In this document: in pieces, positions 45,469 to 56,405 of the stretch | Layout of the letters: each line of letters opens with the position of its first letter | Position numbering within the stretch: the stretch's first letter is position 1 | Assembly (NCBI RefSeq): GCF_028372415.1 | Contig: NC_092872.1 | Coordinates: 259,433,008 to 259,497,007 of the forward strand | Direction of reading: 5' to 3' | DNA from: Notamacropus eugenii | Lineage: Eukaryota; Chordata; Mammalia; Diprotodontia; Macropodidae | DNA length: 64,000 nucleotides | Notes under the pieces: model-generated | The model's input: only the letters and a program-made list of their open reading frames with translations | Told to the model about the DNA's origin: nothing | Database searches by the model: none | Position numbers and translations under genes: made by a program

Positions 45469-47292
45469 ATAATCCCTCCACCTACCCAAATACTGATAAA
45501 AGTCTCAAGAGTTACAAATATTATCTTTCCATGTAGGAATGTAAACAGTTCAGCTTTAGAAAGTCCTTTATGATTTCTCTCTCCTGTTTACCTTTTCATA
45601 TTTCTCTTGCTTCTTGTGTTTGAAAGTCAAATTTTCTATTCAGCTTTGGTATTTTCATCATGAATACTTGAAAGTCCTCTATATCATTGAATGACCATTT
45701 ATTCCCTTGAAGTATTATACTCAGTTTTGCTAGGTAGTTGATTCTTGGTTTTGATCCCAGTTCCTTTGATTTCTGGAATATCCTATTCCAAGCTCTTTGA
45801 TCCTTTAATGTAGAAGCTGCCAGATCCTGTGCTATCCTGATTGTATTTCCACAATACTTGAATTGTTTCTTTTTAGCTGCTTGCAATATTTTCTCCTTGA
45901 CTTGGAAACTCTGAAATTTGGCCACAATATTCCTAGGAGTTTCTCTTTTCCAGTCTCTTTCAGGAGGTGATTGGTGGATTCTTTCAATATTTATTTTGCC
46001 CTCTGGTTCTAGAATATCAGGGCATATCAATTCAATATCACTTCCTTGATAGTTTCATGAAAGATGATATCTGGGCTCTTTTTTTGATCATGGCTTTCAG
46101 GTAGTCCTATAATTTTTAAATTGTCTCTCGTGGATCTATTTTCCAGGTCAGTTGTTTTTCCTATGAGATATTTCACATTATCTTCTATTTTTTTTCAATC
46201 TTTTGGTTGTGTTTTGTAACCTCTTGGTTTATCTCATAGTCATTAGCTTCCCTGAACTCCACTCTCTCTTTTAAAGAACTATTTTGTTTAGTGAGCTTTT
46301 GAACCTTCTTTTCCATTTGGCTAATTCTGCTTTTTAAAACCTCCCTCTCCTCATTGGCTTTTTGGACCTCTTTTTCCAATTGAGTTAGCCTCTTTTTAAA
46401 GGTGTTATTGTCCTCAGCATTTTTTGGTTCTCCTTTAACAAGCTGATGACTTGCTTTTCAAACTCTTCTATAGCCTGAGACATTTCATGTTCATTTTGGA
46501 GGTACTGGAGGCAGAGGCCTTGACTTCCTCTGACAGTATGCTTTGTTATTTCTCACCCAAAAGGATGGAAGGAGACACCTGTTCCCCAAGAAAGTTAACT
46601 TCTGTGGTCTTTTTTTCCCCTTTTCTGGGCATTTTCCCAGCCAATTACTTAACTTTTGAATCCTTTGTCAGGAGGAGGGTCCTAGTGCTCCTCCTCCTCC
46701 CAGTATCGTGCTCAAGGCTGAGATTCAGATCAGCTGCTCAATTCCCCCAGGGGCTTTGGGTGGGGACTGGGCCACCACTGTGGGCTGAGGTTCAGATCAG
46801 CTGCTCAGTTCCCCTGGAGGCTTTAAGCTGAGTTGCCTGGACAATGGACCTAGGCTGCTTCTGCAGCCACCATAGTCACTCACCACCCACTGCTGCTGCT
46901 GCTGCTGCCTGGGGCCAGTGCTGGGGAGACCCCACTCTTCTCTTGTTCAGCTGGGAAAACCCTCCCACACTGACCTTTGGAGCTTTCTTTGTCAATTGTG
47001 GGTTGAGGGATCTCGGACCCTCCCTGCTGGGAATTCTGCCCTGGAGGTCTGTTCAGGTTCTGTTCCTCCCAATGCCCCATGGCCAGGGCTGGGCTCTGCT
47101 CAGCTCAGCATCCCCTTTCTTGCTGGCCTTCCAGGTTACCTTTGGCTGGAAACCTCTTTCACTCTGTTGTTCTGTGGCTTTTGCTGCTCTAGAATTTGTT
47201 GAGAGTCATTTTTACAGATATTTTGTGGGCTGTGGGGGAAGCACTAGATTATATGCATCTTTCTACTCTGCCATATTGACTCCACCCCCTGA
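44592..47292 (-). mobile_element. HAL1 (half-L1), near full length, reverse
   Basis: Reverse-strand order: 5' end at about 47292 with GGGGTGGAGTCAATATGGC, the L1-type start; a GC-rich 5' UTR (about 46500-47290) with a (CTG)n stretch at 46890-46912 and a tandem duplication at 46716-46830; ORF1 (45595-46500); then about 1 kb of pyrimidine-rich (plus strand) 3' UTR with a (TG)n at 45442-45468, ending in the L1 3' signature ttgagttccaatttttctcc / ttagatttcgacattcattt at 44625-44680. There is no ORF2 between ORF1 and the 3' UTR. This is the structure of HAL1 elements known from mammals including opossum. Length about 2.7 kb. Confidence 0.8.
45595..46500 (-). pseudogene. HAL1/L1 ORF1p remnant (RNA-binding chaperone)
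   Basis: Minus-strand pieces line up with L1 ORF1p. The N-terminal coiled coil is at 46185-46379 (heptad-rich MEKEVQKANEEREVLKSRIS, then MEKKVQKLTKQNSSLKERVE). The RRM start is at about 46095-46160, DLENRSTRDNLKIIGLPE, matching the ENRsrrnNl.I.GlPE hallmark. The C-terminal domain lies at 45596-46030 with RIHQSPPERDWKRETPRNIV, AKFQSFQVKEKILQAAKKK and KPRINYLAKLSIILQG. The family protein binds RNA as a trimer and accompanies retrotransposition. This copy has a frame break between coiled coil and RRM and one between the RRM and the C-terminal domain, so it is not translatable as one protein. Confidence 0.85.
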
Positions 47293-47339
47293 TTTTTATT
47301 TCAAACCCATGGAATTCAGATGTGTGAGAACATTATAAA

Positions 47340-47688
47340 TGATTATGATGATGATAATGATGATGAAGTTAGCTAGCATTTATACAGTACTTTATGATTT
47401 GCAAAATGCTTCACAAATATTATTTTGTTTTATTTTCACAATAACCTTGTGAGGTAGGTGTTTGCATTACCCCCATTTTACAGATGAGGAAACTGAGGCA
47501 AGGCAGACCTAAGGTCATACAGCTAATAAATATCTTAAGCTGGATTTGAACTCAGATCTTCAAGACTCTAAGTCCAGTACTTACTACATGTTAGGCACTG
47601 GGCTAAAAGCTGGGAAATTCCGATACAAAGAAAAAAAATGAAACAGTCGCTACCTTCAAGATGTTTATATTCCACATTATTACCAGTT
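47340..47688 (-). mobile_element. Reverse MIR/THER and L2 tail
   Basis: 47340-47577 full-length reversed MIR/THER (agctagcatttatacagtac, tgaggaaactgaggcaaggc, ggatttgaactcagatcttc). 47578-47688 reverse L2 tail (tactacatgttaggcactgg). Confidence 0.8.
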
Positions 47689-47689
47689 T

Positions 47690-48570
47690 AGTAACCTCAC
47701 AAAGAGATCAAGTTATTCTGTTATTACCAATTCTGAATGAAGCCATGCTTTTATAGATATTCACTAGATATCATTTTAATAACATGATCTAGATTTTCTT
47801 AGTATTTTGATAACTGTATTCCAAAATAATTGGTTTCCTTTGCAGTTCTCTGCATTTTATTTTATGCATTCATTTTATGCATTTAAAATCATTCATCTGA
47901 AAAGGGGTCCATGAGCTTCACCAGATAAACAAAGGAGTCTAGGACACGCAAAAAGGTCAAGAATGTCTGTTCTAGAATTTTGCCAGGAACTAAAGTTCAC
48001 TGGCCTATAGTTATCTGAGTCTCTTCTTTTTTTTAATGAAAATCAGGATGTTTAACCTTCTCTTAACTGGTAGAATCTCCCCTTGTCTACAGTCTTTCTA
48101 AGATCTCCAGTAGTAACTCAGCCATCCCATCTGCCTGCTCTTTCAGTATTTCAGGATTTCAATAGTCCACTGGCCTGGTAACTTGAGCTCACTCAGAACA
48201 GGAAGATGGTCTCTTACTATTTCCCTGATCCTTTTGTATACCAGCTCTGTCATAGGAATTCAGGGTCTTCTTGTGCAGTCCACAAATCATGCTCCTTGGC
48301 AGAAAGAAAAGAGGCAAGATAAAGAATTGAATAGTTCTACCTTCCCTCCATCATGAGCTACCATTGTGCCATTCACTCCAGCACACTCCAATGCCTTCTT
48401 TAAACTTCATCCTTTCTCCAGTATACCTTTAAAAACACCTTTATTGTTACCCTTAGCTTTCCTTCTAAGCCCAACTCACTCTGAACATTCTTGCAGGATT
48501 CAACCATGTTTCTTATTCTTCTGTCATTATCTACCATTGATTAAATTTCCATACTTTTTTTAAACATCTA
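47690..48570 (-). mobile_element. CR1/L3 LINE RT region, reverse
   Basis: Reversed CR1/L3 coding stretch: gttctagaattttgccagga-act, cactggcctatagttatctg, tagaatctccccttgtctac, ggtaacttgagctcactcag, and ccctccatcatgagctacca. It is interrupted at 47790-47957 by a DNA-transposon-like insert. Confidence 0.7.
47790..47957. mobile_element. Old non-autonomous DNA transposon (hAT-like)
   Basis: tggtttcctttgcagttctc, ttttatgcatttaaaatcat, gaaaaggggtccatgagctt and cacgcaaaaaggtcaagaa follow an element I recall with ends 'cagtagttctt.acctttttg'. CR1/L3 sequence lies on both sides. Confidence 0.5.
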
Positions 48571-48879
48571 GGTTGGTTGGTGAGTTCTCTATGCATTCAC
48601 ATCAATATCTTTATGTAGCGCCACCCTCCCTGGGTGTTCTTCCTAGGCTCCCTGAGCCTACGCTCACACTTGTAGGTTGCAGTTGTAAGAAAGCAACTGA
48701 GCCACCTCCTCAGGGTTCTAGAAATAATCTTGAGGGGACAAGGTTCTAGTGCTACAACCCATTAGCCCTCAAAATGTGCTCCCCATTATCAATCAACCAG
48801 TTCACATCAATTTGGTTTTATAAAAGATATTAAAAGTTAATAATAAAATTTTAATTAAATTGAAATTTTTTAAAATAAA
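48571..48879. other. Unassigned, AT-rich at the right
   Basis: 48571-48780 unassigned. 48830-48880 is AAAATTTT-rich. Confidence 0.45.
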
Positions 48880-49090
48880 ATTTTTAAAGTTATTGTATCT
48901 TCCAATTAACAAATATTTATTTTCTCTCCCTCCCAAATGAACAACAAGAAAGGAAAAATAAAACCCTCATAACAAATATGTATTGTTAAGCCAAATAAAT
49001 TGCCAACAATGTATGTCACAATTTGCCTTTTCAGTCCATCATCTTACTAGCAGGAGGCAAGTACCATACATCATCCTTAGTCATAAGAAT
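48880..49090 (-). mobile_element. L1-type 3' end, reverse
   Basis: aattaacaaatatttatttt, tctctccctcccaaatgaac, cctcataacaaatatgtatt, agccaaataaattgccaaca. A second L1 3' end subtype, distinct from that at 5690. Confidence 0.6.
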
Positions 49091-50617
49091 AGTTGATACA
49101 AAATAATCTCACCAAACCCATGGGGGCATACTCTTCCATTAGTCTCAAACTAACATATAGAAAGCATAGGGGGGTCTCTGACTCTGGAAATCCTTCTCTC
49201 TCTTTGTGTAGTTCTCTAATCAGCTCTAAGGATGGATGGCTTTTAGCATTCAGTGATTTTTTTCCATCACTAGGGATCTCAGCCCCTGAAGCTATTACTA
49301 TTCTCACCTTGCAGGCATTTCCACTAATACTGGCTGCTACCACGTCAGCAGCCATCGCTACTGCCTCATGTGAACTCTACTACTGACTTCGGTTCCTGGT
49401 GAGATTTTTGATGGTTCTCAGGATCTCCCAAACTCACCCAGTTTCCTGGGCACTCCTGCTTTGAATACTCATTCATCTAAGATCAGAAAAACATACGTAT
49501 GCAAAGAAGTGCCACATGCTCACAGGCACATGGTGACGAGGTGAGGGAAGATGGCCAGCTGCCCTACCCTATCTTGCATTTCTAAGTAGCCCTTACTCAA
49601 AGCTGCCAAGGAAAAGAATTGAAAAACCAAGGAGTCAAGCCCTTTGTTTACAGACTCAGTTATGGCTTCCCTCTCCTGATTCATCAGTTCTTCCAGTTCC
49701 GGTGACCAGTTAGAAGACTTTTCATCAGCACGTAGCAACAACCTGAACCATCATGGCCAGAAGTCCCCATGTGTTATTGGATTGGAAGAAGATATCTGTG
49801 CATGCTTCAAGGACTGCCCTCCCATTGACCAATAGCCTATTACATCTAGATAGCTTCATGTTTTCCTCCCTATCAAAATAGTTCCTCTTTGTGCCTTCAG
49901 AATGAAATTCTTGAGAGCTTCTCACCCCTCCTGGACTGCCTTGCCCTGAACAATTTTACATGAAATCTTGTTTGCTTTTCTTCTGAACTCTTTGAAAGTT
50001 GCTCTCCCAAAATCTAAGGCATATGGTAATGCCCAGATTTCCTCTCCTTCTCCATCACAAATTTCTCCTTATTTCTTTTTCTACATTCTAAAAGATAAAA
50101 TTATCTTTAAAGTAAGTAAAAAAATTATTAGTTTCACTGCTTCTGGAAGAGAGAGAAATCTGGCAGCTATGCAGATATCTGAAGTCTCCCATGATACTAT
50201 TGTGTCATGTCTATATGCCAGGCTTGTTATTTGGTCACCAAATTCCTCATCTTTCCTCTTTCTGTCCAGGTGGTCTATAGAATACTCTGATACAGCTATT
50301 GATACTGATACAACTTTTATTTCTCCCTCCATTGACATTCACCCAATTAATCTCTACTATGCTTCTTCCTTTTGGTCACTGGATATCTGTATATATCTTC
50401 TTAATATACAGAGTTACTCTGTTCATTTCCTTCCTCTTTTTTATATATTCTTTTTCTTTTAAATAAAACATACCCTTGTAGAAGTATAGTCCAACCATAG
50501 GGCATATCCCATCTACTTTCAGTGATATCCATCAAGTCAAATTTTCCTCTTTGCCTTAGGATTTCTCATTCTAAGTTTAGCTCTTTCTCCACTATTCTGG
50601 TGTCTACATTGTTTCTG
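49091..50617. other. Old unclassified repeat-like region
   Basis: 49900-50530 has phrases I recognise as recurrent in marsupial genomes (cacccctcctggactgcctt, gaactctttgaaagttgctc, gaagtctcccatgatactat, aggtggtctatagaatactc) but cannot place in a family. It may be an upstream part of the neighbouring reversed CR1/L3. Minus frames of 66-92 codons (49077-49355, 49520-49741, 49725-49925, 50081-50338) hold E/K-rich stretches without a known motif. Confidence 0.4.
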
Positions 50618-50619
50618 TT

Positions 50620-50855
50620 GCTTTGTCGTCGTTGCTCAATCATTTCAGTCATGTCTGACACTTCATGTCCCCATTTGGGATTTTCTTGGCAGATACTGGC
50701 ATGGTTTGTCATTTCCTTCAGCTCATTTTACAGATGAGGAACATGAGACAAACAGGATTAAGTGACTTGCTCGGTAAGCTAGTAATTGTCTAAGACTGGA
50801 TATGAACTCAGAGCTCCCTGACTCCAGGCCCAGCTCTATATCCACTGTACCACTC
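50620..50855 (-). mobile_element. MAR1-like SINE, reverse
   Basis: cagtcatgtctgacacttca, gtttgtcatttccttcagct, gaacatgagacaaacaggat, and head complement ctatatccactgtaccactc. Confidence 0.85.
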
Positions 50856-51227
50856 TAGATGTCTTAACATTGCTTCTACATTATTATTATTACAAGCCAT
50901 GGGTATGTTCTTAGAGACAGTGTGATAGCTTAGATATATTTTAAGTGGGATATAGTATAGGATTATAAAATACATTACAGAGTAAATGCTCATTTCAAAT
51001 TTGGCCTTAAGTTTATCTTTGCCCAGCAAATTCTTTCTTTGGTGGAAGCACCAATTCATGGTACAAATAAGACTGAAAGAATGAACAGAACTGTTCAAAA
51101 ACCTTCCAGTTGTCTAAATATCTCCATTCACTTTCAAACAATTGACAAGTGAATTAAAAATCTTTTTTTTACTGTTCATTAAAATTGGCTCACTAAGGAC
51201 CTCTCCTAGTCAATATTTTGTAGCCCA
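50856..51227. other. Unassigned, non-coding
   Basis: No repeat recognised. Confidence 0.4.
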
Positions 51228-51765
51228 ATATCAATTAAGCAAATATTTATTAAACGGCTCCTATTGATCAACCACCATGTTGAGTCTAGGAAATATCCAA
51301 AGTTTAGATAAGATCTGAACCTTAAGGAGTTTACAGTCTAGTAGGGAGAATTGACCCATACAGCGATAAGAATATGAAATAATATATCTGTGCATTTTCT
51401 CTCTCTAGACTTGTGATTTAATCAATGTGGGGAATTTGCAGGGTGAAAATTCTTCCCCCTGATGACTGTAATTTACATTCTGGGAGCATTGAGAGATGAA
51501 GTCCCTTACTCATAGTCAACAAATATGTGTCACAGATAGGACTTAACCCCAGGTCTTCGTAATGCCAAATCTGGCTCCCATCTACAGTGGTACATTGTCT
51601 CCACCATGAGGTCTATGATGGTTGGGGAGAGTAGAGAAGGGGGATATCAGAAAAGGGTTCTGGATGAGGTGGGCAAGTGAATTTTGCTTTAAAGGATCAG
51701 CAGGAATTCATTAGTCAGAGAACGGATGAAATGGCATTCCAGATTGGAAAGTGTAAGTAAAAACA
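51228..51765 (-). mobile_element. Reverse L2 with a SINE between its parts
   Basis: 51228-51365 L2 tail (aatatttattaaacggctcc, aaggagtttacagtctagta). 51408-51605 a reversed marsupial SINE (caatgtggggaatttgcagg, aggacttaaccccaggtctt). 51640-51765 L2 again (gcattccagattggaaagtg). Confidence 0.6.
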
Positions 51766-52140
51766 AGGAGGAAGAGGAAGTGGGAATTGGGAGAGGATGC
51801 CTACTTGACCCACGTGGGACACTGTCGTCAACAGGCAGAAGCTTTTCATAATAAGGACAAGGCACTGAAAAGTCCCATTCCTCCCAACAGGGAATTCTTT
51901 GTGGTGCCCAGAGAACTGGTATCCTGTATCCCTTAACTCTGCCTCTTTCTATATGGCAACACAGCTCACCTAATCAGGGTAGCGGTTAATATAGTTTTAT
52001 CCAATCAAAAACTTAACTCTTGAGCCCCCACCCACTAAGAAAAACTGTCCTCCCTGGTCTACTATATTTCAACAAACACTAATCATTTGAATATGGTCAA
52101 ATGGAGTTAAACACAAGGGAATGACTTGTTGTATAACATT
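51766..52140. other. Unassigned, non-coding
   Basis: No repeat recognised. Confidence 0.4.
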
Positions 52141-52287
52141 TCTTTTCTCATCAATCAATCAAAAAGCATTTATTAAGCTCCTATGATGTGCCAGGCACTA
52201 TACTAGGGGCTAGGAATAAAAACGAAGAAGAAAGCCATCTCTGTTCTTTAAATCTCTAGCTTTCATTCATGTAGGGAGACAAGTATA

Positions 52288-52334
<47 letters not shown>

Positions 52335-53096
52335 CACATGTAAAATTACTATAAAGAGAACAAATAGCAATAAACACAGAAGTACCTAGGGGAGGGCACT
52401 ATCAGTTAGTAGGGGATCAGGAGATGTTTCAGGTAGAAGGTGTTGCTTGAGATGCAAAGGAAGAGAGATGTGATGGGTGCATGAATGAATGCTATTTATG
52501 AAATGCTTACTCTGCATTAAGCAATGGGCAAGGCACTGGAGATACCAATATAAAGGACAGTCAGGAAATGACCTTGAGGGACTCGTACCCTAAGAAGGAG
52601 ATAATACATATTAGGGAGTGGTGGAAAGATGATTTGGTCTAGGAAGTCACAAAAATGGCAAGAAGAGTGGAAATGTCCATTGACAGGATCTTGCCAGAGA
52701 CAATGGTCATATTGGTTTTATCTCAATTCACAATGCAAGAGAAACCAGAGGTAGTAGGGAGAGAGTAGGAACCCCCTTGTGGCAGGACAAAAAATAGGGC
52801 AGAGAAGAAGATGGCAATTCCTGATCCCAAGGAGTGGGGAGCCAAGCGGCCAAGTTCCTCTCAGGAAGTGAGATGGGGAGGAGAGGGTGTATTTCCAGCA
52901 TACGGTACAGCCAGGGCAAAGGCACAGAAATGAGAGATGAATGCCATGTGTTTGGCTGCATCACCAAATGTGAGGGGGAACTAGTGTACCATGGGGTTAG
53001 AAAGTTAGGTTGAGCTTTAAAAGTTAAACAGAGAAATTTATATGTTGTCCTAGAGGCAATAGAAAGCCACTGGAGTATATTGAGTATGGGAGTGAC

Positions 53097-53459
53097 CTAG
53101 TCAGATCCGCACTTAAGGAAAATCACTTTGGCAGCTGTGTGCAAGATGGACTGGAGTGAGGAGAGACATGAGTCAAGGAGACCAATGAGGAAGCCATTGC
53201 AATAGTCTGGGCGAGAGGTTATATGGAGCTGAACCAGGGTGACGGATGGATGAACAGAGAGAGCATCAGGTGTGAGAGATGTTATGGAAGTAGAAACAGC
53301 AAGACTTGGCAACAGACTAGATATGGGATGTGAGGGAGGGGGAGTAGTTCTGGGATTCTGGACCTGGGAGATGGTGGTACCTGTGAGAAAAATAGGGATG
53401 AAGATGGAAAAAAATTGAGACAAAAAATGGAGGAGGGATGAATTTGATGTAAAAGGCAC
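53097..53459 (-). pseudogene. L2 ORF2 C-terminal remnant
   Basis: A 120-codon open minus frame ends in VTLVQLHITSRPDYCNGFLI, then LQSILHTAAKVIFLKCGSD, a good match to the L2 ORF2 C-terminus (LvqalitSrlDYCNsLL ... LQsIlhtAArvIflkr.SD). It is the best preserved LINE coding box in the window. The catalytic RT part lies further right (plus coordinates up to 54900) and is broken. Confidence 0.85.
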
Positions 53460-53635
53460 TGAGTTATGTTTTGAATATACTGAAATTGAGTTTTCCCTGG
53501 ATCATTCAGTTTGAAATCTCCCATATGCAATGAGGATACAGAAATACAACTGAGGGGAGAGACTGTGATCGGAAATATAAATCTAAAAGTCAGCTTTATA
53601 GGGATGATAATTAAATGTATGGGAGCTGATGAGGA

Positions 53636-53790
53636 GAGAGAGAGAGAGAGAGAGGAGAAAGGAAGGGAAGAGAAGAGAAGAGAGAGAGGGGAAGAGAGGA
53701 GAGAGAAGAGAGGGAGAGGAAGAGGGAGATGGAGAGAAGGACAGAGTGAGGCAGACAGAGAAGAGTAGGGAGAAAGAAGACAGACCAAGG
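53636..53790 (+). repeat. (GA)n purine-rich tract inside L2
   Basis: gagagagagagagagagagg then AGAAGAGGGA variants. Polypurine 150-base tract with S/L and E/R frames on the two strands. Confidence 0.95.
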
Positions 53791-55339
53791 CAAAGCCTTG
53801 GGGAATATTCATAGTTAGGGATTATGTTGTGGATTATGAGTCATCAAGAAAACAGAGAGAATAGTCAGTCAGAAGGGGAGAAGGAGGAGAGAGTAGTGTC
53901 ACAAATATTCAGTCAGTATCCAAGAGGAGAGGACAGTGAACACTGTCAAACGCAGCACAGAGGTCAAGAAGGATGAAGGCTGAGAAATGAGGATAGGTTG
54001 GCAATTATGAGATCATTGATAATTTAGTTGAGTGATGAGGTCAGAAGCCAGATTGCAAAGGGTTAAGAAGTGGGTGAAAGTAGACAAGTTGTGGAAAGTT
54101 TTTTCTAAGATTTTGTCTGAGAAAGGGAAGAGAGATAGAATGATACCTTCATGAGATGTTAGGCTTTTAAAAAAATAAGGATGGGAAAGACTTAGGAATG
54201 TTTGGAAAGGAACCAAGAGATAGGAAGAGATTGAAGATTAGGGAATGGGAAGGGTTGAAGGGACAGTTTGCTGGAGAAGATCAAAGGGGATGGGATCAAG
54301 GGCACATGGAGAAGGAGTCTTGATGATGGGAAGAATCCTTCATTGTCAGATGCCAGGAAAAGAGGTCAGTGGTCAAGGGGGAAGGAAGAGTGATGATCAA
54401 GGGTCATGCAATGAAGAAAAGAAAATTTCAATAAATGACCTTAATTTTTTTTATTAAAGGAAGAGGTGAGGTCCTCATCTGAGAAAGTGAAGGAGAGGAG
54501 TGTAGGAGACATGAAGAAAGAAGAGAAGATTTGGAAAAAACTTTTGGAGGGACATAGGGAATTAGGGAGAATCAGTGAGAGCACAGGTGAAGTTGGATAG
54601 CACAAATTTATAGTAGACCTAACCAATAAGGATGCTGAGCAGCATATGAATAGGAGGAGAGGAAGTAGATGGTGAGAGAAATCCAGGAATGGAATTTGAC
54701 AAGTAATGAGTAGCAATAGGACCAGGTGCTGAGGAATTTGAGTGTAGAGACTGGTGTGATGTCGAAATAATTAACTTGAGGGTTAAGATTAGGAAGGAGA
54801 AAAGTGAAGTCAAAGCAGGAAAGTTCTGAAGAGTGGAGAGAAGGGAAGCTTCAATGGAAACAAAAGATAGATTTAAAAGGGGTGGTTCCAGGGAAGATGG
54901 AATGAAAGGGGGCTTTGATTAGATACAGGAATGTTAGAGTTGTTTTTGTTTTGTTTTATTTGGGAAATGCCAAAGTTTTTGAAGAGGATAATGGAAAGGG
55001 CTGAGGTGCCCCTGCCTGCTCCTCATTAAGTTCTTGGAATCAATAAAAGGGACAAAATCAGACCTCCATGAGTTTGATGAAGTAGACTATCATTGGGTGT
55101 GGTAAGATTCAGGGTATGACTAGTCTTGGGTACTATTAAGAGGAGTCTTGGGATTTGCAGAGACTGTGAGGAATAGGGCAGTTAGGGAGTTTGAGGGAGC
55201 ATCAACATAGAATACGAAGTGCCCTCATATGAGGACAGGAGCAGGGGAGGGGAAGACAGACCCGAGTGTTGAGCTCCTAGAGAAAGGAAGGAGAATGACT
55301 TCAGGGCCATCACCATTTTAATAGTGAGGAAAACATTGA

Positions 55340-56405
55340 TGTTTGTTATTGTTTATTCATTCAGTTGTGTTCAACTCTTCATGACTCCATGGACCATAGC
55401 ACACCAAGTCTGTCCCAGCTCATGTTCTTTGCTTCCATGACACTATCTATCCATCTTATCCTCTGCTGTTCTCTGGAATTCTCCATTCAATTAATTAGAT
55501 TTTTCCCTTTCTCCTTTCCCTTTTGTTTCCCTTTGTATCTTAGCTATTTACAAAACCTCATCAGAAAACCAATTTGTGTTCTTGTTCTTCCTTTCCTTTA
55601 GGATGTTTTTGGTTGATGACTCTTGTACAGTATTGTGAATCTCTGTCCATAGATCAGATCTACAAGATCTGATCAGCACTTTTACTTCATATTCATAAGG
55701 GGTGTTATTTAGGTTATATCTATACAGACCATATACCTATATAGTCTGATGGGGTGTATTGGGTGTCACCTCTGGTATGAGGGTTTGCCAAGCCCTTTTC
55801 AGGGCTGCTTGTCCATCTTTTGTGTCCAACTCTCATCCACCTCTCACCTGTGACTTCAAGAAGCTAAAGCATGTGCAGTGGCCACAACCTTCTCAGCACA
55901 TGGGCTGAACAAGTTGAAGCCTCAAGCCCATCAGTCAGTTAGTGCTTCACCCAAGCATGTGAAGACTTCCTCTGGTGGATTGCGCAGATGAGAACAATTT
56001 GACCCAACAGTCATGAAGGCAGCCAAAGCAGATGTTGTGGAGAGCATGGTCACACATCAAGGATGCCAAGGTCATTGACTGCATCCTAGACCATCACCAT
56101 TCATCCTGACTTTTGTCCTGCTACTGGACTTTGATGACTGGAAGAAAGAGTGAGGCTAAGGACTTTGTGCAGCTCTGCCTCCCTTAAATCCCATTCATAC
56201 ACAAGTCAAGACATCACCTCTTGATATTAATGGTCCTCTTCAACAATGAGGAACAAACAGCAACACAGTCTGATGATTTTTTCTACTTTCTTCAATTTCA
56301 GTCTGAATTTTGCAACAAGAAGCTTGTGATCTGAGCCACAGGCAGCTTCAGGTCTTGTTTTAACTGATTACAAAGACCTTCTCTCCCTTTGGCTCCTATC
56401 TGCTA
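55340..56405 (-). mobile_element. BovB-like RTE LINE, reverse, internally deleted and split
   Basis: 3' end complement at 55341 (gtttgttattgtttattcat, cagttgtgttcaactcttca, tgactccatggaccatagca, ccatgacactatctatccat). A jump follows to the endonuclease part: tgactcttgtacagtattgt, gaatctctgtccatagatca, cttcatattcataaggggtg, and after the insert at 55752-56266 ttcttcaatttcagtctgaa, gaagcttgtgatctgagcca, caggtcttgttttaactgat. About 550 bases of RTE remain. It interrupts the L2 copy. Confidence 0.8.
55752..56266 (+). mobile_element. 515-bp non-autonomous element with 9-bp target duplication
   Basis: The flanking RTE sequence AGTCTGATG occurs at 55743-55751 and again at 56267-56275, as expected for a target-site duplication. 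The insert starts gggtgtattgggtgtcacct and ends ggtcctcttcaacaatgagg-aacaaacagcaacac. Its last 35 bases match the 3' end of the LINE at 34795-36232. It has no open frame of note. This fits a SINE or short non-autonomous element mobilised by that LINE family. I recall similar sequences in marsupials but not a firm name. Confidence 0.8.

Larger units (their letters stand above)
44395..47345 (+). mobile_element. MIR/THER CORE-SINE split by a HAL1
   Basis: 44395-44592 carries head and CORE (cgagttcaaatctgacctca, actagctatgtgaccctggg, gctgagatgaccaaatgaga, gaagcgttttgc). The missing 3' end (gagaacattataaatgatta) appears at about 47313-47345, beyond the HAL1. Confidence 0.7.

Noticed and set aside
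46844-47338. 164-codon plus-strand frame
   Set aside because: It is antisense to the HAL1 5' UTR and includes a (CTG)n stretch. No known motif.
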